Below, in pieces: positions 35,421-44,930 of a stretch of 64,000 nucleotides of DNA. The position numbers were made by a program, and so were the translations under genes. The stretch's first letter is position 1. Each line of letters begins with the position of its first letter. The notes under the pieces were generated by a model. That model searched no databases. It was not told the DNA's origin and saw only the letters and a list, made by a program, of their open reading frames with translations. The stretch is from Geovibrio ferrireducens (lineage in GTDB: Bacteria > Chrysiogenota > Deferribacteres > Deferribacterales > Geovibrionaceae), in the NCBI RefSeq assembly GCF_026226615.1, contig NZ_JAJAPB010000004.1, forward strand, positions 237,367 through 301,366, in the 5' to 3' direction.

Positions 35421-35720
35421 ATGATTAAGGAAATTTTCGGTTATAACTTGAAAAAGTACAGAAACAGCAAGGAATTGACGCAAGAACACCTTGCGGAGCT
35501 TTTGGATGTATCCACAACTCAGATTTATAAGATGGAGTCGGGAAAAAGTTTTGCATCTGCCGAAATGATAGAGAAAATCGCTTCCTTATTTGATATTCCG
35601 CCTTATAAGTTTTTCATGACAGAATCTGACCTTGATACCTGCTCAGACGATTTTCAGGAGTGTGCAAGATACATTAAGTCCAGAATTGATCTGCTGTTTG
35701 CTAAAGACATTATGAAATAA
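35421..35720 (+). CDS. XRE-family helix-turn-helix regulator
   Basis: 99 residues. The N-terminal 65 form a Cro/C1-type domain (LKKYRNSKELTQEHLAELLD, then VSTTQIYKMESGK); the rest is a short tail with no recognised sensor. Such small XRE proteins repress nearby promoters or act as antitoxins. It is in the AT-rich patch with the Fic module and the small RNA candidate, 400 bp downstream of fic, with its own promoter. Target unknown. Confidence 0.85.
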   Translation: MIKEIFGYNLKKYRNSKELTQEHLAELLDVSTTQIYKMESGKSFASAEMIEKIASLFDIPPYKFFMTESDLDTCSDDFQECARYIKSRIDLLFAKDIMK

Positions 35721-35766
35721 AGCAACTATAATTCGACATCTCAAACTTTTGACGAGGTAGAGAATT

Positions 35767-36702
35767 ATGCGTATTGCTGTTGCTGTTTTTTTACTTACCG
35801 TTCTCTTCTCTGTGCAGTCACAGGCAGCGGAGGATGCAGTTCTCACACTCCCGACCGGGAGGCTTTACGGAACCGTAGAAATTCCGGCAGGTGTCCGAAA
35901 ACCGCCAGTTGCCCTCATAATAGCAGGTTCCGGCCCCACTGACAGAAACGGAAACAACCGCTTTGCAGGCAGAAACGACAGCCTTAAACAACTGGCGGAA
36001 TCATTGGCAGAAAACGGCATAGCCTCTCTCCGTTATGACAAGCGCGGAATAGGTGCAAGCAGGGAACTTGCGACAGCAGAAAAGGATCTGCGGATTGAGC
36101 ATTACATAGATGATGCTGTTTTCTGGGGTGAATACCTGCTGCTGAGCGGGCGTTTCGGGAAACTGACAGTCATAGGCCACAGCGAAGGAGCATTAATAGG
36201 CGCAGCAGCAGCGGAGAAGCTCAATGCCGACGGCTTTGTCTCCATAGCTGGTGTAGGCAGACCCGCATACACTGTTATTGAGGAGCAGTTTGAAAAATTC
36301 CCTGCATTTAAGAACGAGGTCAAAAGAATAAATGAACACCTGAAAAAAGGGGATACAGTGGGGAGCATCTCTCCTGAACTGATGCCTGCTTTCAGGCCGG
36401 ATATTCAGCCTTATGTCATTTCATGGTACAGGTATAACCCGGCTGAGATTACCGGCAGGCTGAGAATGCCCGTTCTCATAGTTCAGGGAACCACAGACAT
36501 TCAGGTCAGCGTGAGCGATGCGGAGCTTCTGGCAAAATCAAATAAGAAAGCCCGCCTTGCCATCCTGAAAGATGTCAACCATGTGATGAAGGAAGCAGGA
36601 GCGGATATGAAGCAGCAGCAGGAGAGCTACACAAACCCCGCCTACCCTGTTTCGCCGAAGGTGACTGAAGCCGTGGCAGGTTTTATCAAAGGGCTGAACT
36701 AG
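35767..36702 (+). CDS. secreted alpha/beta hydrolase
   Basis: 311 residues with a signal peptide (MRIAVAVFLLTVLFSVQSQA). The fold is serine hydrolase S33-like: the oxyanion segment IIAGSGPTDRNGNN, YDKRGIGAS, the nucleophile elbow GHSEGAL, a late acid region (VQGTTDIQVSVSDAELL) and the histidine in DVNHVMKE. Predicted periplasmic; the substrate cannot be named. ATG preceded by GACGAGG. It stands alone, convergent with the AraC-type gene, whose stop lies 6 bp away. Confidence 0.88.
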   Translation: MRIAVAVFLLTVLFSVQSQAAEDAVLTLPTGRLYGTVEIPAGVRKPPVALIIAGSGPTDRNGNNRFAGRNDSLKQLAESLAENGIASLRYDKRGIGASRELATAEKDLRIEHYIDDAVFWGEYLLLSGRFGKLTVIGHSEGALIGAAAAEKLNADGFVSIAGVGRPAYTVIEEQFEKFPAFKNEVKRINEHLKKGDTVGSISPELMPAFRPDIQPYVISWYRYNPAEITGRLRMPVLIVQGTTDIQVSVSDAELLAKSNKKARLAILKDVNHVMKEAGADMKQQQESYTNPAYPVSPKVTEAVAGFIKGLN

Positions 36703-36708
36703 GGCGTT

Positions 36709-37608
36709 TTACCTTGCCGTTTCCGCCATGCTGATTCCGCGCCGCAGGTTTGCTATATCACTTACGGGGGGAGCGCCGAACATGCGCGAATATTCCCTGC
36801 TGAACTGGGAAGGGCTTTCATAACCGACACGGAACGCGGTGCTCGCCGCATCGGCAGATTCCGAAAGCATAATCCTGCGCGCCTCGGTGAGGCGAAGCCT
36901 CTTCTGGAACTGGAGAGGGCTCATCGCCGTAACCTCCTTGAAATGGTGATGAAACGATGACTGGCTCATGTTGGCTATTTCCGCCATTTCCTCTATCCGC
37001 ATATTTTTTGAGAAATCGGTTTTCAGAACCTTTATCACCTTTGCTATCCTCTGCATGCTGCTTCCCGCGACAGCTATCTGCGCTAGGTTTGCCCCGTGCG
37101 GGCTTTTAAGCAGACGGTAATAGAGCTCTTTCAGTATCAGCGGCGACATAAAACCCGCATCACCAGGAGTTTCCAGAAGTCTTACCAGCCGGAGAATACA
37201 GTCTGCCATCCCCTCATCTGTCCTGCCTACGAAAAGCCCTCTGGAAGTGCTGCCCCCTTCCGGTGCGTGCATTAGCATCTCATTTATCACCAGAGGATCT
37301 ATGGTTACCGTAAGCCCAAGATACGGCTTCTCTCTGGAAGCTTCTGTCACCTGCCCCACGACAGGAAGTTCCACCGAAACCGCCAGATACTCCGAAGGAG
37401 AATAGCTGTAGAGTTCATTCTCAAGCATTACTTCCTTTTTCCCCTGTACAATGACACACAAGGAAGGCACATAAACCACTGATGACTTAATCCTCCGGCT
37501 CTCGGATTTCAGCACGCTGAGTTCCGGAATCACTGTCCGGCTGGCCACATCCGGCTCGGAGTATTTATCAATCAGAAAAGCAAGTTCCTGACGTTGAAGC
37601 TCGTTCAT
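36709..37608 (-). CDS. AraC-family regulator with AraC_N sensor domain
   Basis: 299 residues. The N-terminal part (to about 190) matches the AraC_N type: VPSLCVIVQGKKEVMLENEL and a Tyr/Ser-rich cupin-like segment. The C-terminal part has two helix-turn-helix units (RIEEMAEIANMSQSSFHHHF and STAFRVGYESPSQFSREYSR). It is divergent from the SDR gene across 171 bp. This pairing, AraC_N regulator next to an oxidoreductase, is very common, so I infer it activates the SDR gene. Confidence 0.92.
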   Translation of the reverse strand: MNELQRQELAFLIDKYSEPDVASRTVIPELSVLKSESRRIKSSVVYVPSLCVIVQGKKEVMLENELYSYSPSEYLAVSVELPVVGQVTEASREKPYLGLTVTIDPLVINEMLMHAPEGGSTSRGLFVGRTDEGMADCILRLVRLLETPGDAGFMSPLILKELYYRLLKSPHGANLAQIAVAGSSMQRIAKVIKVLKTDFSKNMRIEEMAEIANMSQSSFHHHFKEVTAMSPLQFQKRLRLTEARRIMLSESADAASTAFRVGYESPSQFSREYSRMFGAPPVSDIANLRRGISMAETAR

Positions 37609-37779
37609 AAACCCTCACATCTGCTGTTTAGCATCTTTAGAGTATAGTTTTTCTGGCTGAAACAAAAAAGAAATATCTGCTTCTGCCGGAGGATCGGGCA
37701 AGACTTGAGCAGTTATGTGTATTTAAAAACGGCAAAACGTGGTTATCATTATGTATAAAGATTCCTGCGGAGGGCATAA

Positions 37780-38529
37780 ATGAAAACAGCAATCATAACC
37801 GGAGGCAGCAGAGGGCTGGGTAAAAGCATGGCACTGGCACTGGCTGACAAAGGAACAGACGTAATAATAACTTACCAGAGCAAAAAAACGGAAGCGGAAG
37901 ATACGGTCAGTCAGATAGCAGCAAAGGGGCAGAAAGCCGCAGCTGTTCAGCTTAATGTTTCAGACAGCAAAACCTTTCCCGCCTTTGCCGATGAAGTAAG
38001 AAAAGTTCTGGCAGACTTCGGCAAAACAGGCTTTGACATGCTGGTGAATAATGCAGGCATGGGGATAAACACTCCTTTTGCTGAAACCACAGAGGAACAG
38101 TTTGACCTCCTGATGAATACGCACTTCAAGGGAACCTTCTTCCTCACCCAAAAGCTGCTTCCGCTTATGAACGATAACGGCAGAATAATGAATATCTCAA
38201 CCGGACTTACCAGATTCAGCATGCCCGGTTATTCGGCTTATGCATCCATGAAGGGCGCTGTAGAGGTTCTCACACACTATCTGGCAAAAGAGCTCGGTCA
38301 CAGGGGAATAAGTGCGGTATCTTTTGCCCCCGGAGCAATTGAGACCGACTTCGGCGGCGGACGCGTGAGGGATAACAGCGAAATCAACAGACATATCGCC
38401 TCGATCACCGCACTGGGCAGGGTCGGCCTTCCTGATGACATAGGCGGGGCTGTTGCGGCGCTTCTTTCTGATGAATGCAGATGGATAAACGGCCAGAGAA
38501 TAGAGGCTTCCGGCGGAATGCTGCTGTAA
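37780..38529 (+). CDS. short-chain dehydrogenase/reductase
   Basis: 249 residues, classical SDR. The NAD(P) site is TGGSRGLGKSMA, then NNAGMGI, a serine in MNISTGLTRFS and the catalytic YSAYASMKG (Tyr-x3-Lys with offset register YxxxK in YASMK). The C-terminal RVGLPDDIGGAVAALLSDE, WINGQRIEASGG is typical. Cofactor preference likely NADP because of the basic residues after strand 2 (YQSKKTEAE). GGAGG precedes the ATG. Substrate unknown; probably induced by the divergent AraC regulator. Confidence 0.92.
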   Translation: MKTAIITGGSRGLGKSMALALADKGTDVIITYQSKKTEAEDTVSQIAAKGQKAAAVQLNVSDSKTFPAFADEVRKVLADFGKTGFDMLVNNAGMGINTPFAETTEEQFDLLMNTHFKGTFFLTQKLLPLMNDNGRIMNISTGLTRFSMPGYSAYASMKGAVEVLTHYLAKELGHRGISAVSFAPGAIETDFGGGRVRDNSEINRHIASITALGRVGLPDDIGGAVAALLSDECRWINGQRIEASGGMLL

Positions 38530-38531
38530 AC

Positions 38532-38556
38532 AAAAAGGCGGGGCTTATACCCCGCC
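38532..38556. terminator. bidirectional terminator between SDR and chemoreceptor genes
   Basis: GGCGGGG/CCCCGCC stem with 6-nt loop. Five A residues on the left give a T-run for minus-strand transcripts from the chemoreceptor; the plus-strand side ends CATTT, weaker. It serves two convergent genes. Confidence 0.85.
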
Positions 38557-38580
38557 TCATTTATCTGCAATATGATTTCT

Positions 38581-40596
38581 TTATCTTATCTTAAAAGCGC
38601 CCATCATATCCCTGAGCCTTACGGAAATATTCTCAAGGCCGGAGGCACTCTCCGCCAGATGGTCAGAGGTTGACTTAACCTCTATGGAGACAGTGGCCAC
38701 TGAGTCTATATCCTGCTGTATCTGTCCGCTGGTTGCCGCCATCTGCTGAGTGGCTGTTGATATGTTCTCCACCATGGACTGAAGCTGGGATACGCCCTCT
38801 TCAATATCCTTGAGAACAACGGCTATCTGCTTGGAGGATTCAAGCCCGGTATTGACCTGACCCGTCACCCCTTCCATGGATTTGGTAACATTGTCCATCT
38901 CCGACTGAGTGCCCATAACGAGATCGGAAATTTCAGAGGTTGCCTTCTGTGTGCGCTCAGCAAGCTTGCGCACCTCATCAGCAACAACGGCAAAGCCTCT
39001 GCCCGCTTCCCCTGCCCTTGCCGCCTCAATGGCTGCGTTGAGAGCCAGAAGGTTCGTCTGGTCTGCAATATCACTGATCACGCTGACAATATCCTTAATC
39101 TCCTGAGACTTTTCACCCAGAGAATGAACAAGCACCGATGATTTATCCACCGTGTCTTTTATTTTGACAACGCCTTTGAGCGATTCGTCCACTACTTTAC
39201 GGCCGTTTACCGCCTTATCGGCTGTTTTATGTGCAAATGTGGATATATCCGAGAGGTTGCGGGCTATCTCGCCTGTTGTGGCAGACATCTCATTTGCCGC
39301 TGCGGAGATAAGCTCGGAGCGTTCTGACTGCTCGCTCATTCCCGCAGAAAGCTCCTGTGCACCTGCTGAGAGATCTGAGCTTGAGGCTTTCAGGTCGTCC
39401 GCAACAATGGTGAGGTTATTTATCATGCTGCTGAGTCTCCCCACCATATCATGAACAGAATGGGTAAGGCTCGTTGTGTCGCCATGAGCAACTTTGAGAT
39501 CCGCCGTGAAATCACCGTCGGCAATTTTCTGCATAGTTACCACAACCTGCTCAGGCTCGCCGCCAAGCTGCCTGACAAGTCTTTGAGCTATGAGGAATAT
39601 GAGTCCGCCCACAAGCAGAACGGCGGCAAAAGCCGCCATGGCAATTGCTGATTTTATATGGCTGAGAGCACCGTATATCTCTTCAAGGGGTACGCTGAGT
39701 CCGAAAATAAACCTGTAGTCGGCCCCGTTTATGGGGATAGGGGTATAGAGGGTGTAAGCCATTTTGCCTGTTGTGGCATTTGCTTTCTCAACAAAATGCT
39801 CCTTGCCTTCGCTGAGGTAAGGGGCTATCTGCTGAACAACCTCTGAGGGTTTGCCCACACGATCTTTAACAGGGTGGGCTACCATTGTGAATTTATCCGA
39901 AAGGAGGAAGGTGTAGCCTGTATCATAAACCTTGATGTCTTTCAGCATGTCGGTGAGGCTGTCCAGAAGTATATCGCCTCCGGCAACACCTGCTGTCCGC
40001 CCGTTTATTTCAAAGGGAACACTGATTGTAACCGTCGTAAGCTGTTTCCCTTCAAAGTCGTAAGTGGCCGGTTCGGAGATGTGAATCTTTCCGTCTCTGA
40101 GCGGAAGCTGATACCAGTCGCTCACCGCCCCTGTGTCATACATTGAGGTGGTGTGGGCTCTGCTTATCCCGCCGCCGGTTCTGTAGGGCATGGGGCAGAA
40201 CTGACCCTGTTCGTTTGTACCGGCCGCACCTGAGCCCGCAAGCTCCGCGTCGCGTCCGTCAAACTGGTTCGGTTCCCACACTATCCACACATCAAAAAGA
40301 TGCGGGTTATCATCCAGCACCTTTACCAAGTGCTCCATGACCTGCTCACGGCTTACTCCGGCTGTGGTAAAAGTTTCGGCGGCAGAAGCAAGAGAGCGGG
40401 AAACCGCTATAGTTTTCTCCATGTCACCCCTGAAGAGATTGCCGTAACTTCTGGAAAGGTTCCGCACATCGTTTTTGGCGATGTACTCCGTTTCTGTGTA
40501 AACCACTCTGTAGATGATTACTCCTGTGACAAGAAATGAACCGATAATGGCCGCAATGACAGGGATAAGAATTTTCATTCTGAAAGAGACATTCAT
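38581..40596 (-). CDS. methyl-accepting chemotaxis protein with dCache sensor
   Basis: 671 residues: N-terminal membrane segment, a double-Cache periplasmic domain (about 35-300, with [14 protein letters not shown] and [14 protein letters not shown]), a second membrane segment ([20 protein letters not shown]), HAMP, and the signalling hairpin with the conserved tip [20 protein letters not shown]. No C-terminal CheR-docking pentapeptide is seen. The Cache ligand is unknown. AAAGGGG lies before the ATG, and a 9-bp inverted repeat lies 45-71 nt upstream. Its presence indicates motility. Confidence 0.94.
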   Translation of the reverse strand: MNVSFRMKILIPVIAAIIGSFLVTGVIIYRVVYTETEYIAKNDVRNLSRSYGNLFRGDMEKTIAVSRSLASAAETFTTAGVSREQVMEHLVKVLDDNPHLFDVWIVWEPNQFDGRDAELAGSGAAGTNEQGQFCPMPYRTGGGISRAHTTSMYDTGAVSDWYQLPLRDGKIHISEPATYDFEGKQLTTVTISVPFEINGRTAGVAGGDILLDSLTDMLKDIKVYDTGYTFLLSDKFTMVAHPVKDRVGKPSEVVQQIAPYLSEGKEHFVEKANATTGKMAYTLYTPIPINGADYRFIFGLSVPLEEIYGALSHIKSAIAMAAFAAVLLVGGLIFLIAQRLVRQLGGEPEQVVVTMQKIADGDFTADLKVAHGDTTSLTHSVHDMVGRLSSMINNLTIVADDLKASSSDLSAGAQELSAGMSEQSERSELISAAANEMSATTGEIARNLSDISTFAHKTADKAVNGRKVVDESLKGVVKIKDTVDKSSVLVHSLGEKSQEIKDIVSVISDIADQTNLLALNAAIEAARAGEAGRGFAVVADEVRKLAERTQKATSEISDLVMGTQSEMDNVTKSMEGVTGQVNTGLESSKQIAVVLKDIEEGVSQLQSMVENISTATQQMAATSGQIQQDIDSVATVSIEVKSTSDHLAESASGLENISVRLRDMMGAFKIR

Positions 40597-40640
40597 TGTT
40601 GTTCCCCTTTAACGCTTAGAAATACAGTAAAAACATTTAG

Positions 40641-40667
40641 ATTGTATATTGTATTCATATATACAAT
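40641..40667. promoter_or_regulatory. inverted repeat upstream of the chemoreceptor gene
   Basis: ATTGTATAT and ATATACAAT, perfect 9-bp arms with a 9-nt spacer, 45-71 nt upstream of the chemoreceptor ATG. It resembles a dimeric operator; the regulator is unknown. AT-rich composition lowers certainty. Confidence 0.45.
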
Positions 40668-40724
40668 ACGGATAAACTATACCCGCATTCCGAAAATGCA
40701 ATAGAATATTCGGAGACTGGTTGA

Positions 40725-40752
40725 CAAAAAAAGGGAGCCTTTAAAGGCTCCC
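40725..40752 (-). terminator. Rho-independent terminator of the transketolase gene
   Basis: GGGAGCCTTT/AAAGGCTCCC, a 20-bp palindrome, followed on the minus strand by a run of T residues; 11 nt after the transketolase stop. Confidence 0.9.
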
Positions 40753-40762
40753 TATGTAATTA

Positions 40763-42676
40763 TTATCTGGCTGACCTGACTGTTTCAGCCGCCACAGTCT
40801 CTTCGTCAAGCCCCAGCAGCCTGAGTATGCCGTCGGGGTTGCCGGAGTAAGCGTATGAGCGCACACCGAAAGTTTTCACTTTGAGTCCGAGCCCTTCCTC
40901 AGCCGCCTTAGCGCCGATTATTGAACCCAGACCAGTGTTTGCGTTATGATCCTCATAAACGAAAACAGTTTTTGAGGCATATTTTTTCAGGAGCTCCATG
41001 TCCGGTTCAAGGGGGCAGCTCATGTTGATTACTGCGAGTTTAACTCCCTTCTCTGCGGCAAGTTTAGCAACTTTCAGCGCTCTGGGAAGCATGGCTCCGT
41101 AGGTTACGAAGGCAGCATCCCCTTCTGTCAGCACATCCGCTTTGCCGTATTCGAATTTATAATCTCCCGCGAAGAAGGGTGTTCCGTCCGCTTTTGCCAC
41201 TGTGGGTATTTTTGAGCGCCCCATGGCTATGAGGAAGTTCCCCTGCGCAGCGGCTGCGTATCTCACAGCGCGGTCTGTCTGGTTGGGGTCTCCCGGAACT
41301 ATTACCTTAAAACCGTATATGTTGCGCATAGCGCCCACATAATCGAGGCACTGGTGGGTTTTGCCGTCTTCACCCACATCAAGCCCGACGTGAGTTGTGG
41401 CAACCTTGAGATTGCTGCCGTTTATGTCGTTCAGCCTCTGCTGGTTGTATGCCTCATCCACACCGAAAACACCGAAATCAGCAAAGAAGCTCACAACACC
41501 GTTAACACTGGCCGCGCCTGCGCATGTGGCTGTGTGGTGTTCCTGAATACCTGCCTGAACAAAGTTTTCGGGGCAGTGCTTCTCAACTCCGTCTGTCTTT
41601 ACGGAGCCTGCAAGGTCGCAGTCGAAAACCGCAACGGGTGTGCCTCCGTTAGCCTTGGTCTCCTTCACAACATCAAGAAGAGCATCGCCGAAGGCGGAGC
41701 GGTTGTCTGTTTTATCGGTGACGGCGTATGTTCTGGGGGTTCCTGCGAAAATTTTGGCAGGTTCCTGAACAAGCTCATGCTCAGCGTGGCTGAACTTGAA
41801 CGCCGCACGTTTTACCTTAAGCTCTTCCAGATCGTTCTCAATGCCGAGTTCGGCAAGAGCATCGGCAAGCTGAGCTTCCGTGAGCGGTTTGCCGTGGTAG
41901 CCCGCTATGTTCTCCATGAAGCTCACACCGAAGCTCATTATAGTGTTGGCGAGGATGAGAACAGGCTTTTCTATCTTTTTGGATGCGGCAACGGCGTTGA
42001 ATATCTGCGCGTAGCTGTGTCCGTCTATCTCGATAACGTGCCAGCCGTCTGCCTCGAACTCGCCTCTGATGTTCTGGGGCATGACAGAGGCTATATTGCC
42101 GCTTATCTGGAGCTTGTTATAGTCTATGAACGCTGTTATGTTGTTGTAGCCGTATTTGGCGGCGAACCTTCTCGCTTCGGGGATCTGGCCTTTCTGCTGC
42201 TCGCCGTCACCCATAAAAACGTATATGTCGAACTCTTCTCCGCGCATCCTGCCCGCAACTGCCGCTCCGCATGCGGCGGAAAGCCCCTGACCGAGGTTGC
42301 CCGTTGACCATTCAACTCCGGGAACCATGCGCTCAATGTGCCCTTCGTATATGGAGCCCGCGAGGCGGAAGTAGGCTATGGCATCCTGCACGGGGAAAAA
42401 ACCGTTTCTGGCAAGGGTGCTGTAAACGCCGGGGGATGTGTGCCCGTGGGAAACGAAGATCCTGTCCCTTGTGGAGGATTTGCAGTTGTCCTTATTGATG
42501 TTGGCGTATTTGTACACAGTGAGGTACATGTCAATGGAGGACATGGAGCCGCCGGGATGGCCGCTGGCGGCAATTGTGGTCATTTTCAGTATGTCGCCCC
42601 TGCAATGGGTCGCTACGGTTTTGAGTTCATTGATTTCCGCTTCGCTCAGTGAGCCTGTGAAGCCTTTCTCGGACAT
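40763..42676 (-). CDS. tkt: transketolase
   Basis: A 637-residue full-length transketolase, thiamine-diphosphate-dependent two-carbon transfer between sugar phosphates. Seen: ASGHPGGSMSSIDMY, the substrate histidine in VSHGHTSPGVYS, the thiamine site MGDGEQQKGQIPEA, the pyrimidine region PVAVFDCDLAG and GIQEHHTATCAGAAS with the catalytic-type Glu, and a C-terminal domain. Single gene with GGGGTG before the ATG and its own terminator. It supplies erythrose 4-phosphate for the aromatic pathway genes downstream. Confidence 0.93.
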   Translation of the reverse strand: MSEKGFTGSLSEAEINELKTVATHCRGDILKMTTIAASGHPGGSMSSIDMYLTVYKYANINKDNCKSSTRDRIFVSHGHTSPGVYSTLARNGFFPVQDAIAYFRLAGSIYEGHIERMVPGVEWSTGNLGQGLSAACGAAVAGRMRGEEFDIYVFMGDGEQQKGQIPEARRFAAKYGYNNITAFIDYNKLQISGNIASVMPQNIRGEFEADGWHVIEIDGHSYAQIFNAVAASKKIEKPVLILANTIMSFGVSFMENIAGYHGKPLTEAQLADALAELGIENDLEELKVKRAAFKFSHAEHELVQEPAKIFAGTPRTYAVTDKTDNRSAFGDALLDVVKETKANGGTPVAVFDCDLAGSVKTDGVEKHCPENFVQAGIQEHHTATCAGAASVNGVVSFFADFGVFGVDEAYNQQRLNDINGSNLKVATTHVGLDVGEDGKTHQCLDYVGAMRNIYGFKVIVPGDPNQTDRAVRYAAAAQGNFLIAMGRSKIPTVAKADGTPFFAGDYKFEYGKADVLTEGDAAFVTYGAMLPRALKVAKLAAEKGVKLAVINMSCPLEPDMELLKKYASKTVFVYEDHNANTGLGSIIGAKAAEEGLGLKVKTFGVRSYAYSGNPDGILRLLGLDEETVAAETVRSAR

Positions 42677-42769
42677 TTATACACCCCTGAAATTTATAAA
42701 AACTATGTTCATTATATTTTGAGAAAAAGAATATACCAATGAGCGCGGTCAATGTCAACGAAAGCAGGT

Positions 42770-43753
42770 TCAGAGCAGTTTTAAAACATCATCAGTGCTT
42801 ATATCGCGCATGCAGCGGAAATGCCCCAGAGGACATTTTTCCTGTCCGTGGACATGGCACGGGCGGCAGTCCAGCCCCTTGACCTCAGCAACGGAACATC
42901 CCTCAAACTCCGGCGCGAAGCCGAAGTCCGCAGTTGTGGAGCCGAATACGGCGATAACTTTTTTATTCAGTGCGGCTCCAGCGTGCATGGGCCCGCTGTC
43001 GGTGGTTATCAGCACGGAGGCGGAAGCTATAACGTCAATCATTTCCCGTAAAGAGGTTTTGCCCGTGAGGTCATTTACACCGTCAATCTGCGGGAAATCC
43101 CCCTGACCAATGACCGTAACCCTCTGCCCCATGCCCGCAAGCCTTTCCGCCAGTTCAGGAAACTTGTCCCACTGCTTGGTATGTTTGCTGGCAAAGGGGT
43201 TCAGGACTATACCGCCCTCCTCCCTTTTACCGGAATGCAGAACGGGGCGGAGCTCCTCTACTGAGTAATCCTTCATACCCAGCGGTTTAAGTGCCTCAGC
43301 GTACTTTTTCACCACGTGCATTCCTAATCTTTCTGTTCTTTTCCTGTTTTTCACAAAAGCCCTGCGTGCGGCGGAATCTTTCTTATATTTAAGGAATTTT
43401 GCGTCCACCATGAATCTGAGCAGAAATGAGCGCAGATTTGCGTGGAGATCTATAACATAATCATAATCGTTAAGCTCTTCCTGAACGGTTTTTGCAAACC
43501 CTCTGAATCCGCCTTTTTTATCAAAGGCTATAACACGGTTCACAAAATCCAGACCGTCAAAAACCGGGGCAAAAGCGGAGGAGGTGAACACATCGCACAG
43601 ATAATCAGGAAACTGCTCCCTGAAAAGCTTAATCACTCCGGTGATGAGTATAACATCGCCCAGTGAGCTCAGGCGCACGAAGAGGACTCTTGTTCTGCGC
43701 TCCTTTACAGGAGCATGTATTATTTTTCTGTTATCATCTTTTGAGTTATTCAT
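42770..43753 (-). CDS. glycosyltransferase family 9 (heptosyltransferase), second gene
   Basis: 327 residues from the ATG overlapping the upstream heptosyltransferase gene by 8 bp; the open frame continues 50 codons upstream inside that gene but without support. GT9 features: VLFVRLSSLGDVILITGVIK at the N-terminus, the donor site TTDSGPMHAGAAL, and a Cys-rich tail CRPCHVHGQEKCPLGHFRCM. It adds heptose (or a related sugar) to the lipopolysaccharide core. WaaC/WaaF assignment cannot be separated by eye. Confidence 0.9.
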   Translation of the reverse strand: MNNSKDDNRKIIHAPVKERRTRVLFVRLSSLGDVILITGVIKLFREQFPDYLCDVFTSSAFAPVFDGLDFVNRVIAFDKKGGFRGFAKTVQEELNDYDYVIDLHANLRSFLLRFMVDAKFLKYKKDSAARRAFVKNRKRTERLGMHVVKKYAEALKPLGMKDYSVEELRPVLHSGKREEGGIVLNPFASKHTKQWDKFPELAERLAGMGQRVTVIGQGDFPQIDGVNDLTGKTSLREMIDVIASASVLITTDSGPMHAGAALNKKVIAVFGSTTADFGFAPEFEGCSVAEVKGLDCRPCHVHGQEKCPLGHFRCMRDISTDDVLKLL

Positions 43754-44780
43754 TACCGAGCACCTTTTTAACAGCCTGAAACACATCATCGGCGCTGATT
43801 TCGCCCATGCAGCGGAAATGCCCCTCCGGACATTCGTTGCCTCCGTGGAGCCCGCAGGGGCGGCAGTAAAGCTCCTTTTCCACCACGATGCTTTTATCAT
43901 CATACGGAAAAAAGCCCAGCGCCTTCACAGTGGGGCCGAATATCCCCACAGCGGGAGTGCCCACGGCGGAGGCTATGTGCATCGGCCCGCTGTCATTGGT
44001 GACAAGCACCTCCATAGCCTTTATGTATGAAGGAAGCTGCCCCAGGGGAAGCTTGCCGCAGAGATTCATCAAAGGATACCGGGCGTGAGCCTTCACCCTT
44101 TCGCAGTCACCGAAATCACCGGGGCCGCCGAAGAGAACGCAGAAAAAACCCTCTTCATACAGCTTATCACTTACTTCGGCGAACTTTTCCCCCTGCCACT
44201 TCTTAGTAGCCCATACACTGCCCGCGTTCATGCCGATGAGCCTGCGCCCGCCGGAGGCGGATTTTATGTATTTCGCGGCGTTTGTGCTTATCCTCTCATC
44301 AACAAAAACCTCCGCGCTTCCCGCAGCCGCTTTCACCTCATCCTGCCTGAAACCGTCAATAAGCGGTTCAAGAAGCATAAGATTGCGCTCAACTTCGTGG
44401 AGGCTCATGTCTCTGTTCACCGTCTCGGTATAAAGAAATGAAAAAGCCGACTGCCTGAACCCCACACGGCGCAGAACGCCTGTCAGAGCCATTGTCAGCG
44501 TGCTGCGGAAGGACTTGTGACAGGATATTATTATATCGTAATCACGCTTTTTCAGCTCACGGGCAAAACGGAAAATACCGCCCGCGCCGCCTGCCGATCT
44601 GCGTTTGTCAAAGACAATGACTTCGTTTATCAGCTCCATCCCCTGAAAAAGCGGCGCATTCTCCGGCCGCACGCAGAAATCCACGGCACTGTCCGGAAAA
44701 TAATGCCTCACAGCTTTTATAAGAGGTGTGGTGAGCACCGAATCGCCAAGGAATGAAGGGTTGAACACAAGTATCTTCAA
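43746..44780 (-). CDS. waaF: glycosyltransferase family 9 (heptosyltransferase II-like)
   Basis: 344 residues, ILVFNPSFLGDSVLTTPLIK at the start, VGMNAGSVWATKKW-type middle (GMNAGSVWATKKWQGEKFA), VTNDSGPMHIASAVGTPAV donor site and the WaaF-like tail CRPCGLHGGNECPEGHFRCM. It precedes its paralogue with 8 bp overlap; the two share the Cys motif and are probably an old duplication. Cytoplasmic face of the inner membrane. Confidence 0.88.
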   Translation of the reverse strand: MKILVFNPSFLGDSVLTTPLIKAVRHYFPDSAVDFCVRPENAPLFQGMELINEVIVFDKRRSAGGAGGIFRFARELKKRDYDIIISCHKSFRSTLTMALTGVLRRVGFRQSAFSFLYTETVNRDMSLHEVERNLMLLEPLIDGFRQDEVKAAAGSAEVFVDERISTNAAKYIKSASGGRRLIGMNAGSVWATKKWQGEKFAEVSDKLYEEGFFCVLFGGPGDFGDCERVKAHARYPLMNLCGKLPLGQLPSYIKAMEVLVTNDSGPMHIASAVGTPAVGIFGPTVKALGFFPYDDKSIVVEKELYCRPCGLHGGNECPEGHFRCMGEISADDVFQAVKKVLGNE

Positions 44781-44930
44781 AATATTTCCTTTGATTTTAT
44801 TTCAGGGAAAAAGATTCATTTCAGTTTATCCCAAAACAGCCCATACCCGTCAAGCTCATATTGTTGTTAAAGCCCCGCTGAACAGTTCTTTAGCCTTGCT
44901 TAAACAAGAGGGTTCTGGTAGATTTGTCGG

